A stretch of 64,000 nucleotides of DNA, from contig CAKQQY010000005.1 of the NCBI GenBank assembly GCA_934271245.1, positions 7,584 through 71,583 on the forward strand, read 5' to 3'. The stretch's first letter is position 1. The number at the start of each line of letters is the position of its first letter. The stretch is from an uncultured Clostridia bacterium. GTDB lineage: Bacteria > Bacillota > Clostridia > Christensenellales > Borkfalkiaceae. Below, in pieces: positions 43,013 through 51,971 of this stretch. A program made the translations under genes and the position numbers. The notes under the pieces were generated by a model that saw nothing but the letters and a program-made list of their open reading frames with translations, was not told where the DNA came from and did not search any database.

Positions 43013-44161
43013 ATGTTATTCAATTTACTTGACGGCGACAATCCCGTCTGGTATCCGATTAAATTCGATACCGTGACGGACATTATCCGTTCCGTTGCAA
43101 CGTGGCTGACGCTTGCTCTGATACTTACGTTTATCATAACGTATATAGTATTAGCCGCAAGAAAGGCGTCGAAGAAACGCTTTTTAAGAGTGTCGCTGAT
43201 TACGGCAATCGCTTATTCGGCGGCTATAATCTTAATGTCCTTGATTCTCTTCTTTATAGAAGAAGAACTCGTCGCCATCGTCTTTTACCCGTTAGCCGGC
43301 TTGATTCTGGCGGTAGCCGTAAGCGCGCTCTTATTGATTTGTAAACGCAATACTGCAACGAAAATAATAAGCGCGTGCTTAATCGGCGCGGCGCTCGTTG
43401 CGACTTTCGTCTGCCTTGCCATACATTTTGCGAGCGGAGACGCGGCGGAAAGAAACTGGCTTACAAACGATCAGGTCAATTCCATAGCCCTTTATTTCTT
43501 TGCCGTTTTAGCAATCGCCATTTTAATCGCTCTGGCGTTTATACTCGGTAAAAACGATAAATCGGGTTTGACTACGAAATCCATTTCCTACGGCGCGATA
43601 TGTATCGCGATGAGTTTCGCCCTTTCTTATTTAAGAATAGTAAAAATGCCGCAAGGCGGTTCTATTACCGTCGCTTCGTTATTGCCGCTTATGATATATT
43701 CTTATATATTCGGCACTAAAAAGGGCGTTTTGGCGGGACTTATTTACGGCGTTTTGCAAGCGGTTCAGGATCCTTATATATTACACCCCGCGCAATTTAT
43801 ACTCGATTATCCCGCGGCATTTGCCTGCATCGGTCTTACGGGAATATTTGCCACCTGCAAAAAATTGGAACACGCTCCGCAAATCAAATTCGCTTTAGGC
43901 GCAATCGTAGCAGGACTAGGTCGTTTCGTTATGGCGTTTTTATCGGGAATATTCGCTTTCGGCGCTTTCGCACCGGCAGGCACGCCCGTGGTTATATACA
44001 GTCTTACCTATCAGTCCGTATATCTTTTCCCCGACTTAGCGATTTGTATAGTATTAGGAATAATTTTGTTCTCGTCGAAAAGTTTTTGCGGCGTCGTAAA
44101 CAGATTACAAACGTCAACTCAAAATCAAACCGCTGCCGACGAAACGACTTCCGTCAAGTAA
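43013..44161 (+). CDS. thiT: ThiT-type thiamine transporter with extra N-terminal membrane domain
   Basis: 382 residues. The C-terminal half (about 190-365) is the ECF S-component ThiT: LSYLRIVKMPQGGSITVASLLPL, GVLAGLIYGVLQAVQDP and AQFILDYPAAFACIGL carry the thiamine-binding residues. ThiT normally has about 180-200 residues; here about 185 residues with five or six further membrane helices precede it. The TPP riboswitch upstream confirms the pathway. It needs the ECF energising module, which is not in the window. RBS GAAGGAG. Converges on the thiamine pyrophosphokinase gene. Confidence 0.87.
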   Translation: MLFNLLDGDNPVWYPIKFDTVTDIIRSVATWLTLALILTFIITYIVLAARKASKKRFLRVSLITAIAYSAAIILMSLILFFIEEELVAIVFYPLAGLILAVAVSALLLICKRNTATKIISACLIGAALVATFVCLAIHFASGDAAERNWLTNDQVNSIALYFFAVLAIAILIALAFILGKNDKSGLTTKSISYGAICIAMSFALSYLRIVKMPQGGSITVASLLPLMIYSYIFGTKKGVLAGLIYGVLQAVQDPYILHPAQFILDYPAAFACIGLTGIFATCKKLEHAPQIKFALGAIVAGLGRFVMAFLSGIFAFGAFAPAGTPVVIYSLTYQSVYLFPDLAICIVLGIILFSSKSFCGVVNRLQTSTQNQTAADETTSVK

Positions 44162-44165
44162 TTTA

Positions 44166-44765
44166 TCAGTCGTAAATTACGATAAGGGCTTTGCCCTTTA
44201 TCACGTCGAGAGAAATTTTCTCGGAAACGGCTTTGTTTGAAAGTCCTAACGTTTGTCCGTTCGTTAAGGTAAGATTATTAAGGGGATAATAAAGTCCGAA
44301 ACTATCGGTTACGACGCAATAATCTCCGAACGGAATAATTGAAACGACTTTACCGCGGTTAACGTTAAACTCGTTTTTACCGCATATAAGGCGAACGGTG
44401 AATCCTTCGCCTTTTATTTTTGCCTTTAACCCTATTTCTTCGGCGATTTTTAAGAGGCAAATATTGCCTAAAACGTGGTCTATTTTACCGTCCGTCGCCC
44501 CGTAAATAACTATTTCGTCCGCACCTACTTCTTTCGCGTAGCGAACGGCTCTTTCCCCGTCGGTGAAATCCTTTTCTTCGTTAAGGGAAACGACGGGTAC
44601 TCCTTCGGGTTTATATTTTAACGTGTCGAAATCGCCTACCACGGCGATAACGTTTTTGTCTTTGTATAAATCTTTATGCTTATACGCTCCGTCGGCGAAG
44701 ATAACGTCTTTTTCGACGACCCCGACGGGCGGAACGGGCGAATTTAAAATAATTGCGACTTTCAT
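44166..44765 (-). CDS. thiN: thiamine pyrophosphokinase
   Basis: 199 residues. DGAYKH, GDFDTLK, EKDFTDGERAV and GATDGKIDHVLGN are the substrate and Mg-ATP motifs of TPK (the last normally GGRxDH; here GATDGKIDH). Converts thiamine plus ATP to thiamine pyrophosphate plus AMP, the ligand of the riboswitch on the convergent transporter gene. The stops of the two genes are 4 bp apart. RBS AAGGACG. Confidence 0.88.
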   Translation of the reverse strand: MKVAIILNSPVPPVGVVEKDVIFADGAYKHKDLYKDKNVIAVVGDFDTLKYKPEGVPVVSLNEEKDFTDGERAVRYAKEVGADEIVIYGATDGKIDHVLGNICLLKIAEEIGLKAKIKGEGFTVRLICGKNEFNVNRGKVVSIIPFGDYCVVTDSFGLYYPLNNLTLTNGQTLGLSNKAVSEKISLDVIKGKALIVIYD

Positions 44766-44797
44766 AAAATAACGTCCTTAAAGTAAAAGTATAATTT

Positions 44798-45244
44798 TTA
44801 TTTTATTATCCCGTATTCTTTGAGATACTTTTCGGTTATATCCCCTGCGAGTTTGCATAAATCGGGACACGGGCGCTTTTTGTAATATTCCGTAGTGCGT
44901 TCGTCGGGCGACGGCGAACCGTCGAACTTGATTTTTCCTTCCAGCAGGTCGCCGCAAACGAGCGAACCGACTTCGTTCTTAAAATCGGCGCACGCGCTCT
45001 GAACGATAGAATAAATATAACCTTTGTCTTTTCCGTCGGAAAGAAGAGCGCCTAGCACGAAAGTCATACCCGAAACCGCGCCGCAGGTAAGCCTTTGACG
45101 GGCAAGACCGCCGCCGAACCCTATGCACATTTTAGATAGAGAATCCGCGTCGACGTCTAATAAATCGGAAAAAGCGAGCGCAACCGCCTGCGAGCAGTTA
45201 AACCCCTTAAAAAAGTATTCTTTGGCAATATCTCCTCTGCTCAT
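44798..45244 (-). CDS. C_GCAxxG_C_C family redox-type protein
   Basis: 148 residues from ATG 45244 (AGAGG upstream). The conserved cysteine pattern is FNCSQAV, RLTCGAVSG (CGAxxG), VQSACADF and SLVCGDLL, ending with RPCPDLCKLA. This small family is thought to be redox active or to carry a metal centre; exact function unknown. Its ATG follows the ABC exporter stop by one base (TAATATG), so it is translationally coupled to it. Confidence 0.85.
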   Translation of the reverse strand: MSRGDIAKEYFFKGFNCSQAVALAFSDLLDVDADSLSKMCIGFGGGLARQRLTCGAVSGMTFVLGALLSDGKDKGYIYSIVQSACADFKNEVGSLVCGDLLEGKIKFDGSPSPDERTTEYYKKRPCPDLCKLAGDITEKYLKEYGIIK

Positions 45245-45245
45245 A

Positions 45246-46988
45246 TTAACCTCTTTTGAACTGGTATTCGTATAAATTTTTATAAATGCCGTTTTCAATT
45301 TTCATGAGTTCGTCGTGATTACCCCTTTCGGCAATGCCGTCGGAAGTAATAACGATAATTTCGTCGGCGTTTTTAACGGTAGAAAGCCTGTGCGCCACGA
45401 CGATAACCGTTCTGCCCGAAGAAAGTTCGTCCAAAGCGTTCTGAATAAGTTTTTCGGTAGCGTTATCGAGCGCCGAAGTCGCTTCGTCGAGAATAAGCAC
45501 GGGCGGATTTTTAAGGAAAACCCTTGCGATGGAAATACGCTGTTTCTGACCGCCCGAAAGTTTAACGCCGCGTTCCCCTATCTCGGTTTCGTACTTGTCG
45601 GGAAGGGCGTTCACGAACTCGTCTATGTTGGCTCTTTTCGCGGCGGCGTAAATTTCTTCGTCGGTCGCGTCGAAATTGCCGTAAGCGATATTTTCTTTAA
45701 TGGTGCCGTTAAACAGGAAAACGTCCTGCTGAACGATACCGATTTTTTCTCTTAACGAATCTCTTTTTATATCGGTGATATTCACGCCGTCGAGCAGAAT
45801 TTCGCCCCCGTCGATTTCGTAAAATCTCGGAATAAGGTGGCATATCGTGGACTTACCGCCGCCCGAAGGACCTACCAAAGCCACGGTTTTGCCGGCTTCC
45901 ACTTTCATCGAGAAGTTTTTAATAACCTTTTCCGCTCCTTCTTCTTCGCTGTACCCGAAAGAAACGTTTTTAAATTCGATATCGCCTTTAACGTCGCCGA
46001 GAGTTATGGCGTTATCCGAATCGGTTTCCGTCGGTTCGTCGATGATTTCGCAGAATCTGCAAAATCCCGAAGCGCCGTTCGCGATTTCTTCGTAGATAGT
46101 CATCAGCGTTCTTATCGGCGCGATGAGAACGGAAATATATAAAATGAACATCGTGAAATCCGCAACGGAAATTACGTCGTAATAGAAGAACAATCCGCCG
46201 GCTAAAAGCACGGCAAAATATAAAAAGTCAAGGAAAAAGGTAGTGGAAGAAAAGAACTGACCCATAACGTAATACTGTTTTCTTCTCGCTTCCACAAAGT
46301 CGGCGTCGCTTTTTAAGAACTTCTCTTTTTCGTGTTTTTTGGCGGAAAACGCGCGGGAAACCCTTATTCCCGAAATACTCGTTTCGATATCCGCGTTGAT
46401 TTCCCCCTGAACCCTACGCATCTCGCGGAAAGTTTTGCTCATTTTTTTGCGCATAAAAATAAGGTACACGGCGATAGGCGGAATAAACGCGAAAAGCAAT
46501 AAACCCAGATAAAGGTTAGTTAAACACAAAATAATAAACGCGCCTATAATCGTTATAAGGGATAGGAACACGTCTTCGGGGCCGTGGTGAGCAAGTTCGG
46601 ATATCTCGAACAAGTCGTTGGTCATACGGCTCATTATAACGCCGGTTTTATTGTCGTCGAAATACTTAAAGGGGAGTTTCTGAATATGGTCGAAAAGTTC
46701 CCTTCTCATATCCGACTGAATACGAACGCCAACCATATGCCCCCAGTACTGCAACACGAAATTAAGCGCCGCTTTTATAACGTAAAAGACCAAAAGCGCG
46801 GCAAGAACGGCAAGCATAATCTCGAGTTCCTTTTGCGGAACGAAACGGCTTATAATACGTTGAGTAACCGACGGATAAACGAGATTAAACGCGGAAATAA
46901 GAAACGCGCAACACATGTCTATAATAAAAAGTTTAAGGTGCGGCTTATAATAGCCCGCAAATCTTTTAAGAAGATTTTGTTTTTTCAT
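45246..46988 (-). CDS. ABC exporter, fused permease-ATPase
   Basis: 580 residues. Six membrane helices in residues 1-310, then the ATPase: Walker A GPSGGGKST near 374, Q-loop, LSGGQKQRISIAR near 477, Walker B VLILDEATSALD and switch HRLSTV. A homodimeric MsbA/BmrA-like half transporter for lipids, drugs or peptides. No C39 peptidase domain. The RBS is weak. Coupled to the C_GCAxxG_C_C gene. Confidence 0.9.
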   Translation of the reverse strand: MKKQNLLKRFAGYYKPHLKLFIIDMCCAFLISAFNLVYPSVTQRIISRFVPQKELEIMLAVLAALLVFYVIKAALNFVLQYWGHMVGVRIQSDMRRELFDHIQKLPFKYFDDNKTGVIMSRMTNDLFEISELAHHGPEDVFLSLITIIGAFIILCLTNLYLGLLLFAFIPPIAVYLIFMRKKMSKTFREMRRVQGEINADIETSISGIRVSRAFSAKKHEKEKFLKSDADFVEARRKQYYVMGQFFSSTTFFLDFLYFAVLLAGGLFFYYDVISVADFTMFILYISVLIAPIRTLMTIYEEIANGASGFCRFCEIIDEPTETDSDNAITLGDVKGDIEFKNVSFGYSEEEGAEKVIKNFSMKVEAGKTVALVGPSGGGKSTICHLIPRFYEIDGGEILLDGVNITDIKRDSLREKIGIVQQDVFLFNGTIKENIAYGNFDATDEEIYAAAKRANIDEFVNALPDKYETEIGERGVKLSGGQKQRISIARVFLKNPPVLILDEATSALDNATEKLIQNALDELSSGRTVIVVAHRLSTVKNADEIIVITSDGIAERGNHDELMKIENGIYKNLYEYQFKRG

Positions 46989-47178
46989 AAGAATAACCGC
47001 CGATAATCAGTTTGTATAAGATTTTTTACAATAAAGGTATCAAAATAAGATTTTGCCCGCAACTGCCGCCGCGCGGCGTTCCGCCTTTGTTTTCGTAAAA
47101 CCGTCGTTCTCTTTGCCCCGTGTTTAAGCCTTTTTTCGCTTCCGAAATCCGCCGAACGAACGCCTATCCGATAAACTT

Positions 47179-47206
47179 AAAGCGGCAAGAACTTGCCGCT
47201 TTTTAT
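47179..47206. terminator. hairpin terminator
   Basis: 11-bp perfect stem AAAGCGGCAAG / CTTGCCGCTTT with a 2-nt loop, downstream of the membrane protein gene ending at 47221. Confidence 0.72.
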
Positions 47207-47220
47207 CGTTTTTAAGTTAG

Positions 47221-47892
47221 TTAAACGTTAACGTTTTTATCTCCCACGATTTTACGCAGTTCTTCGACTTCTCTTTTAAGATTGTCGTATTCGGCTTTGG
47301 AAACGTACACGAAAGAATCGGAACGCCCTTTAACTTTTATAATGATAAACATCGTAAACGCCACGATAAGGCAAGCGATAAAGAGTTCGAACATTCCCGT
47401 AACCGAGAAAACGTCCGTTCCGACGATGGCAAGCGAAAGCAGAATTTCCGCTATCACAAGGAAAACGTAGAAGATAATCTGTAACACGAGCAATTTTTTG
47501 CCGAGTTTAACCAAGTTCCCCGAAAGAATCGTCAAAAACACGGAAATCGCCGAAGAGAAAACCATAATTACTCTGTAAGGAACGCTTTCCTCTAACGACG
47601 CCTGCGCCCAGACGTAAACTATAACGAGCAACGACGAGAGAGTTAAAAGCGACAACGCGAAAATTCCGAGAATATTTTTTCTCGCAATGGTTTCGGTAGA
47701 ATCGAAGGTCAATAACGACGCAATTGCGACAACCAGAAACGAGAACATAAACTTCGTAAGGATTTCCGACTCCCCGAAAAGGTTGAACAACAACATAAGA
47801 CCGGTAACGGCAAAGCAAGCGATGCTTGCGATACAGACGGTAGTTAAAACGCTCTTTACTTTTTTCATAACCAAAGTAAGTTGATTTTCCAT
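47221..47892 (-). CDS. six-helix membrane protein with coiled-coil tail, unknown
   Basis: 223 residues: six hydrophobic segments between 14 and 185, then a short coiled coil (YVSKAEYDNLKREVEELRKIV). No family recognised. RBS AGGAG; promoter TTGTTT/TAAACT with a 17-nt spacer at 47931-47959. Monocistronic. Confidence 0.7.
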   Translation of the reverse strand: MENQLTLVMKKVKSVLTTVCIASIACFAVTGLMLLFNLFGESEILTKFMFSFLVVAIASLLTFDSTETIARKNILGIFALSLLTLSSLLVIVYVWAQASLEESVPYRVIMVFSSAISVFLTILSGNLVKLGKKLLVLQIIFYVFLVIAEILLSLAIVGTDVFSVTGMFELFIACLIVAFTMFIIIKVKGRSDSFVYVSKAEYDNLKREVEELRKIVGDKNVNV

Positions 47893-48259
47893 AAAACTAT
47901 CTCCTATATAAAAGAATTAACCTTATAAACAGTTTAACACGAAAACGAACAAAAAACAAGTCGGAACAAGTAAAATTTTCCCCTTTAAAATCCAAAAAGC
48001 AATAAACTACGTTTACTGCTTTTTGAATAATATATGATAAGGGGGAAAATGATGAGCGAATCAACGTTCAATCTCTTGAACGATTATTATTTTACACTAT
48101 CCCGTTTTTTTTGTAAAGCGTTTTAACGTGGTTTTTTTGAAAATTTTTAACAAATATAAATAACTTTTAGGGGGTTTTGTTAAAAATTAACATATTATGT
48201 AAAATATCGCACAACGCCGCCGCTTTACCCGAAAGCGGCAAAAAAGGAAGTCTTTAAGA
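47893..48259. other. non-coding interval with hairpin, possible small ORF and palindromes
   Basis: Holds the promoter of the membrane protein gene, a hairpin at 47993-48026 (AAAAAGCA...TGCTTTTT with inner TAAAC/GTTTA), a candidate 24-codon ORF at 48052-48126, the palindromes CGTTCAATCTCTTGAACG (48065-48082) and TGTTAAAAATTAACA (48178-48192), and a GC hairpin near 48222-48240. Confidence 0.5.
48052..48126 (+). CDS. possible 24-residue peptide
   Basis: ATG (or ATG at 48049) with AAGGGGG six bases upstream, the best RBS in the interval. Encodes a short aromatic peptide, MSESTFNLLNDYYFTLSRFF and four more residues. No homologue recognised; the palindrome inside it argues it may instead be a regulatory site. 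Confidence 0.25.
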   Translation: MSESTFNLLNDYYFTLSRFFCKAF

Positions 48260-48288
48260 TTGACTAAGCAAAAGCAAAATAGTATACT
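48260..48288 (+). promoter_or_regulatory. promoter of the ArsB/SLC13-type permease gene
   Basis: TTGACT (48260-48265), 17-nt spacer, TATACT (48283-48288); leader of about 95 nt. Confidence 0.72.
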
Positions 48289-48390
48289 GTATGAAGAATA
48301 TTTTGAAGCATCTTATGTCTTTGCAAGGAATTACTCTGCAACCGCAGTCAGTTTCGCATATATTTTACTATTTAAGGACTTAAAAAAGAT

Positions 48391-49695
48391 ATGATATTTA
48401 CCGTTTCCGTGGCGGCGATAACCGTCGCCGCGATGATTATTTCCGTGCTGTTTTTCCCTAAAATAAAAATCGGAAAAAAGTTTATAGATTCCTACTGGAT
48501 AATAACTCTTATCGGGGCGGTTATCCTTGTAATATTTAAGGGCGACGTAAACAAGATAATAAGCGCGCTTACGGCGGATACTTCGGTAAACCCGATAAAG
48601 ATACTCGTTATCTTTATATCGATGACGATATTGTCAATATTTTTAGACGAACTCGGCGTGTTCAGGTTTTTGGCGGAAGCGTCGTTAAAGAAAGCGGGCA
48701 AAAGTCAGATAAAACTTTTTATAACCTTATATTTAACCGTTTCGGTTCTTACGGTATTCACTTCGAACGACGTAATAATACTGTCTTTTACCCCGTTCAT
48801 CTGTTATTTTGCGCGAAACGCGAAAATCGACCCGATACCCTACCTTGCCGCAGAATTCGTTGCGGCAAACACATGGAGCATGGCGTTGATAATCGGTAAC
48901 CCCACCAACATATATTTATGTTCGGCGTTCGGCGTGGATTTTATCACCTACTTAAAAACCATGGCGCTGCCGACGGTAACCGCAGGCGGAGTTTCGCTCG
49001 CTCTGCTCATTCTGGTATTCGGTAAAAAACTGAAAACGCCGATAGAAAACCAAGAAATAGAAACGCACACGACGTTATCGGACAAGCCGTCGCTGATACT
49101 CGGCGTTGCGACTCTTTCGATATGTACGATATTCCTTGCCGTATCGAGTTACCTTAAAATCGAAATGTGGATTGTCTGTCTTTCCGCGGTGGCGGTACTG
49201 TTCGTCGGCGTAACCGTGATATCGCTTTTACGAAAGAAAGTTTCCGTTCCCGCGATAAACTCGGTTAAACGCGCGCCGTGGCAGATAATACCTTTCGTTT
49301 TATCTATGTTCGTAATGATAATAATCCTTGCGGACAGCGGCGTAACGGAAGCGGTATATAAAGCGCTCGGCGAAGAACACGTCGTTTTAAAATACGGCGT
49401 TTTATCCTTTTTATCGTCAAACGTTATAAATAATATACCTATGAGCGTGCTTTTCTGCGAAATACTTAAAGGACTTTCCGTTGCTTCGCTTAACGGCGGA
49501 GTATTCGCAACGGTAATAGGTTCGAATCTCGGGGCGGCTTTCACGCCGATAGGCGCCCTTGCCGGAATAATGTTCGGAAGCATACTTTCCTTACACGGAA
49601 TAAAGTTCGGGTATAAAGATTTCCTTAAAATCGGCGTAACGGTAACCCTTCCTTCACTCGTATGCTCACTCGTCGCTCTTATGTTGGTAGTGTAA
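48391..49695 (+). CDS. ion transporter superfamily permease (ArsB/NhaD/SLC13-like)
   Basis: 434 residues, eleven to twelve membrane helices. The paired re-entrant signatures of the IT superfamily are visible: SNDVIILSFTPF and NTWSMALIIGNPTN in the first half, and SSNVINNIPMSVLF and GSNLGAAFTPIGALAGIMF in the second. This is the layout of ArsB arsenite pumps, NhaD antiporters and related anion carriers. No arsR or arsC is nearby, so arsenic export is not established. RBS is poor. Confidence 0.8.
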   Translation: MIFTVSVAAITVAAMIISVLFFPKIKIGKKFIDSYWIITLIGAVILVIFKGDVNKIISALTADTSVNPIKILVIFISMTILSIFLDELGVFRFLAEASLKKAGKSQIKLFITLYLTVSVLTVFTSNDVIILSFTPFICYFARNAKIDPIPYLAAEFVAANTWSMALIIGNPTNIYLCSAFGVDFITYLKTMALPTVTAGGVSLALLILVFGKKLKTPIENQEIETHTTLSDKPSLILGVATLSICTIFLAVSSYLKIEMWIVCLSAVAVLFVGVTVISLLRKKVSVPAINSVKRAPWQIIPFVLSMFVMIIILADSGVTEAVYKALGEEHVVLKYGVLSFLSSNVINNIPMSVLFCEILKGLSVASLNGGVFATVIGSNLGAAFTPIGALAGIMFGSILSLHGIKFGYKDFLKIGVTVTLPSLVCSLVALMLVV

Positions 49696-49865
49696 TCGAA
49701 AGTCATTTTTTGAAACGAGTTCACAACCTGCGCCGACGTACCATAAATATTTTTAATTTTTATTACCGTCAGAACGGGTAAAATTTACTTATCCTTTTGT
49801 AGCGTCTTTTCGTTCCGTTCTCTACTAAACGACTTATAAAAATAAATTTAATATTATTAAGAAAC

Positions 49866-51179
49866 CTAGAAAAAATCATCAAATTCTTCATCCTCGATAG
49901 GAGGACTAAAACTCTTAACCTCTATTTTTCCGTTGCCCATTGGTTCAATTTTATAAAATTCTAAATTAAGGTAATTATCTTCATTTGATAACGGTAAAAT
50001 CGTCTCAATGGAACATTGACTTATATAATTAGAATTAGATAAATAAAATAAGTTGTTGCCGTCCTTTAATTCCACTTCACGACAAACTCCATAAGCCGCA
50101 ATATACGTCATCATCTGTAAAATATCGTTTATTGTTTCTTCTTTTTCTGTGTTAAGTTGGCAGACGTATTCACGGTGATAGATGTATTCCTGATTTTCGG
50201 TGATTTGTATTGCTTTTCCCAAAATTTCCTCAAGGATTCGCTGTTCCGGAGAACTCTCTGTAAATTTTTCTCTTTGAACTTTCGTAACGGTATTTGCGCC
50301 CAGTGAAACCAAGTATTTTCTACTTTCTTTTTCTACTAATAAAGCTATGAAATAACCGTCCTTATATACTTTTTTGTAGACTTTAACGAATTTACCTATG
50401 TCCGCTTCGATTTTGTCTGTAACAGTAACTAAGCTCGCAAAAGTTCTATATCCGCCAAAATTACAATCTCTATACCCCGTTAAACATTCAATGAGCCAAT
50501 GCTTGTCAAATATTTCTTTTCCAAGTTTGTTGTAAAGATAAAAAGACATTCCCATATTCATCAACAAAGGATATTCCAACATAAGGCTTTTTACATTACC
50601 TTCATCGACGCCAAAGTGTTTTGCAATTTTTTCTATAACCTTAGATAATCCATTCAGTCGCTTTCCTAAAACAAATGGATACTTAATATATAAAGTTATA
50701 ATTTCCCTTCTACGTATCCCAAACATTTCTATAAATGCTTTCGTTTTGTCAATAAAATATTGTTCTTTATGATATAACCAGTCAGGATTCCTGATTACCA
50801 GCGAAATACACTCATTTTTATCAATCTCAAAAAACTCTTGCAAAAAAGCCATTCTATCCCCAAACATAGTATAAGGTTTCATTGTAAATATGGTATTTTT
50901 ACGTTCTGCAACATTAACCCCGGTATCTATTTCTTCTTGCGCAACAAGAAATGCTTCCAAGTTATCAATGCCATTAAAAACGTCACGATAGTATTTCACA
51001 ACCGCAACAAAATCCTCTGGATCGTAACGTATTAATTCTACATTTGGGACCAAAGATGAAGCCTTATCTTTTGATATATTTAATCTCTCGATAAGTGCCT
51101 TAACATATGGTTCTTTCATTTCATTATCTTTTTGTAATTTTTCTTCTAACATTTCTAATAATTTATCAAAATTTTCCAC
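49866..51179 (-). CDS. mTERF-like helical-repeat protein, unusual in bacteria
   Basis: 437 residues, GTG start at 51179 with AAAGGAAA upstream. Three contiguous 36-residue repeats at 117-152, 153-188 and 189-224 share the frame F-x-(I/V)-x7-L-x3-x-P, with Pro at repeat position 16 each time (IRNPDWL, IKYPFVL, LEYPLLM). A weaker copy sits at 33-68. This matches the MTERF motif of mitochondrial and plastid transcription termination factors. The C-terminal 200 residues are a mixed domain with an acidic end (EDEEFDDFF). AT-rich relative to neighbours, suggesting transfer. Family assignment is by eye. Confidence 0.6.
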   Translation of the reverse strand: MENFDKLLEMLEEKLQKDNEMKEPYVKALIERLNISKDKASSLVPNVELIRYDPEDFVAVVKYYRDVFNGIDNLEAFLVAQEEIDTGVNVAERKNTIFTMKPYTMFGDRMAFLQEFFEIDKNECISLVIRNPDWLYHKEQYFIDKTKAFIEMFGIRRREIITLYIKYPFVLGKRLNGLSKVIEKIAKHFGVDEGNVKSLMLEYPLLMNMGMSFYLYNKLGKEIFDKHWLIECLTGYRDCNFGGYRTFASLVTVTDKIEADIGKFVKVYKKVYKDGYFIALLVEKESRKYLVSLGANTVTKVQREKFTESSPEQRILEEILGKAIQITENQEYIYHREYVCQLNTEKEETINDILQMMTYIAAYGVCREVELKDGNNLFYLSNSNYISQCSIETILPLSNEDNYLNLEFYKIEPMGNGKIEVKSFSPPIEDEEFDDFF

Positions 51180-51303
51180 TTGACTAACTTTCCTTTAATG
51201 GTTGTTTATTATACCACTTATTTCAAAAATGTCAACCCATTTCGTTTTGAAGCAGGTTGCATTGTAATCATACTCTTTTCGTCTTTAATAAAAAAAACAC
51301 CTA

Positions 51304-51332
51304 TTGAAAAAATATAGCGGGTATGTTATACT
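51304..51332 (+). promoter_or_regulatory. promoter of the 51391 gene
   Basis: TTGAAA (51304-51309), 17-nt spacer, TATACT (51327-51332). Confidence 0.72.
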
Positions 51333-51390
51333 ATAAATAGAATCGTTTTGATTTTAAGCAAAACAATTAAAACACTAAAAGGAAGAATTT

Positions 51391-51780
51391 ATGAAAATCG
51401 GAGATTTTATTTGTGCGGCGACGCATGCAGATTTTTTAAACCAAGCCTTCGGCACAAACTACAAAGGTTGGATGAAAAGCGCATGGAAATACGACAAAGA
51501 GAAAATCGTGTGGATGGTTCACTTCGACAAAACAAACCGAGATGGGTGGAAGAATTCCTTTATTTCCGATAATCGGATTAAAGAAGAGAACGTGTATGGT
51601 CAGCGTTTATGGAACGGCGAGCCTATGGAACACATACTCGGACCTAAGAGAATCACGTTTGAGATAGTAGATGGTAATGGTTCAAGGAAATACGTTTTCA
51701 AAGGAGTTTTCAAGTACGACGAAGAAAACAGCAATCCTCGTTCAAATCGCTTTTTTGATAAGGTGGACGACGAATTCTGA
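51391..51780 (+). CDS. uncharacterised 129-residue protein divergent from the mTERF-like gene
   Basis: ATG with AAAGGAAG upstream. No signal or membrane segment. Beta-rich and aromatic: KIGDFICAATHADFLNQAFG, WKYDKEKIVWMVHFD, and a C-terminal KYVFKGVFKYDEENSNPRS-NRFFDKVDDEF. The ending resembles small domains that accompany HNH or restriction-type nucleases (a PUA/SRA-like read is possible), but I cannot name it. It shares the AT-rich island with the mTERF-like gene and has its own promoter and terminator. Confidence 0.6.
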   Translation: MKIGDFICAATHADFLNQAFGTNYKGWMKSAWKYDKEKIVWMVHFDKTNRDGWKNSFISDNRIKEENVYGQRLWNGEPMEHILGPKRITFEIVDGNGSRKYVFKGVFKYDEENSNPRSNRFFDKVDDEF

Positions 51781-51838
51781 TTATCGTCTGAATTTTTATC
51801 AGATTAAGACTCACAAACGCAGGCAAGAACCATATAAA

Positions 51839-51875
51839 AAACCCACCCTTTGCAGAAAGCAAAGGGTGGGTTTAA
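51839..51875 (+). terminator. terminator after the 51391 gene
   Basis: 15-bp perfect stem AAACCCACCCTTTGC / GCAAAGGGTGGGTTT, loop AGAAA. Confidence 0.85.
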
Positions 51876-51971
51876 TTCTTAAATTATACGCAATAAAAAG
51901 TTGTGTCCTTTAAGGCGAAATTCGTAAACGCGCATGCGTTTCGGAATTTGCCGACAACTTTTCCGATTTCC

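Noticed and set aside
48178..48192. Definite Rex operator
   Set aside because: Arm spacing is 3 rather than 4 bases and outer TT/AA bases do not match fully; kept only as a low-interest observation.
48291..48383. 30-codon upstream ORF before the permease gene
   Set aside because: Its ATG lies only two bases after the -10 box, upstream of the expected transcription start, and has no RBS.
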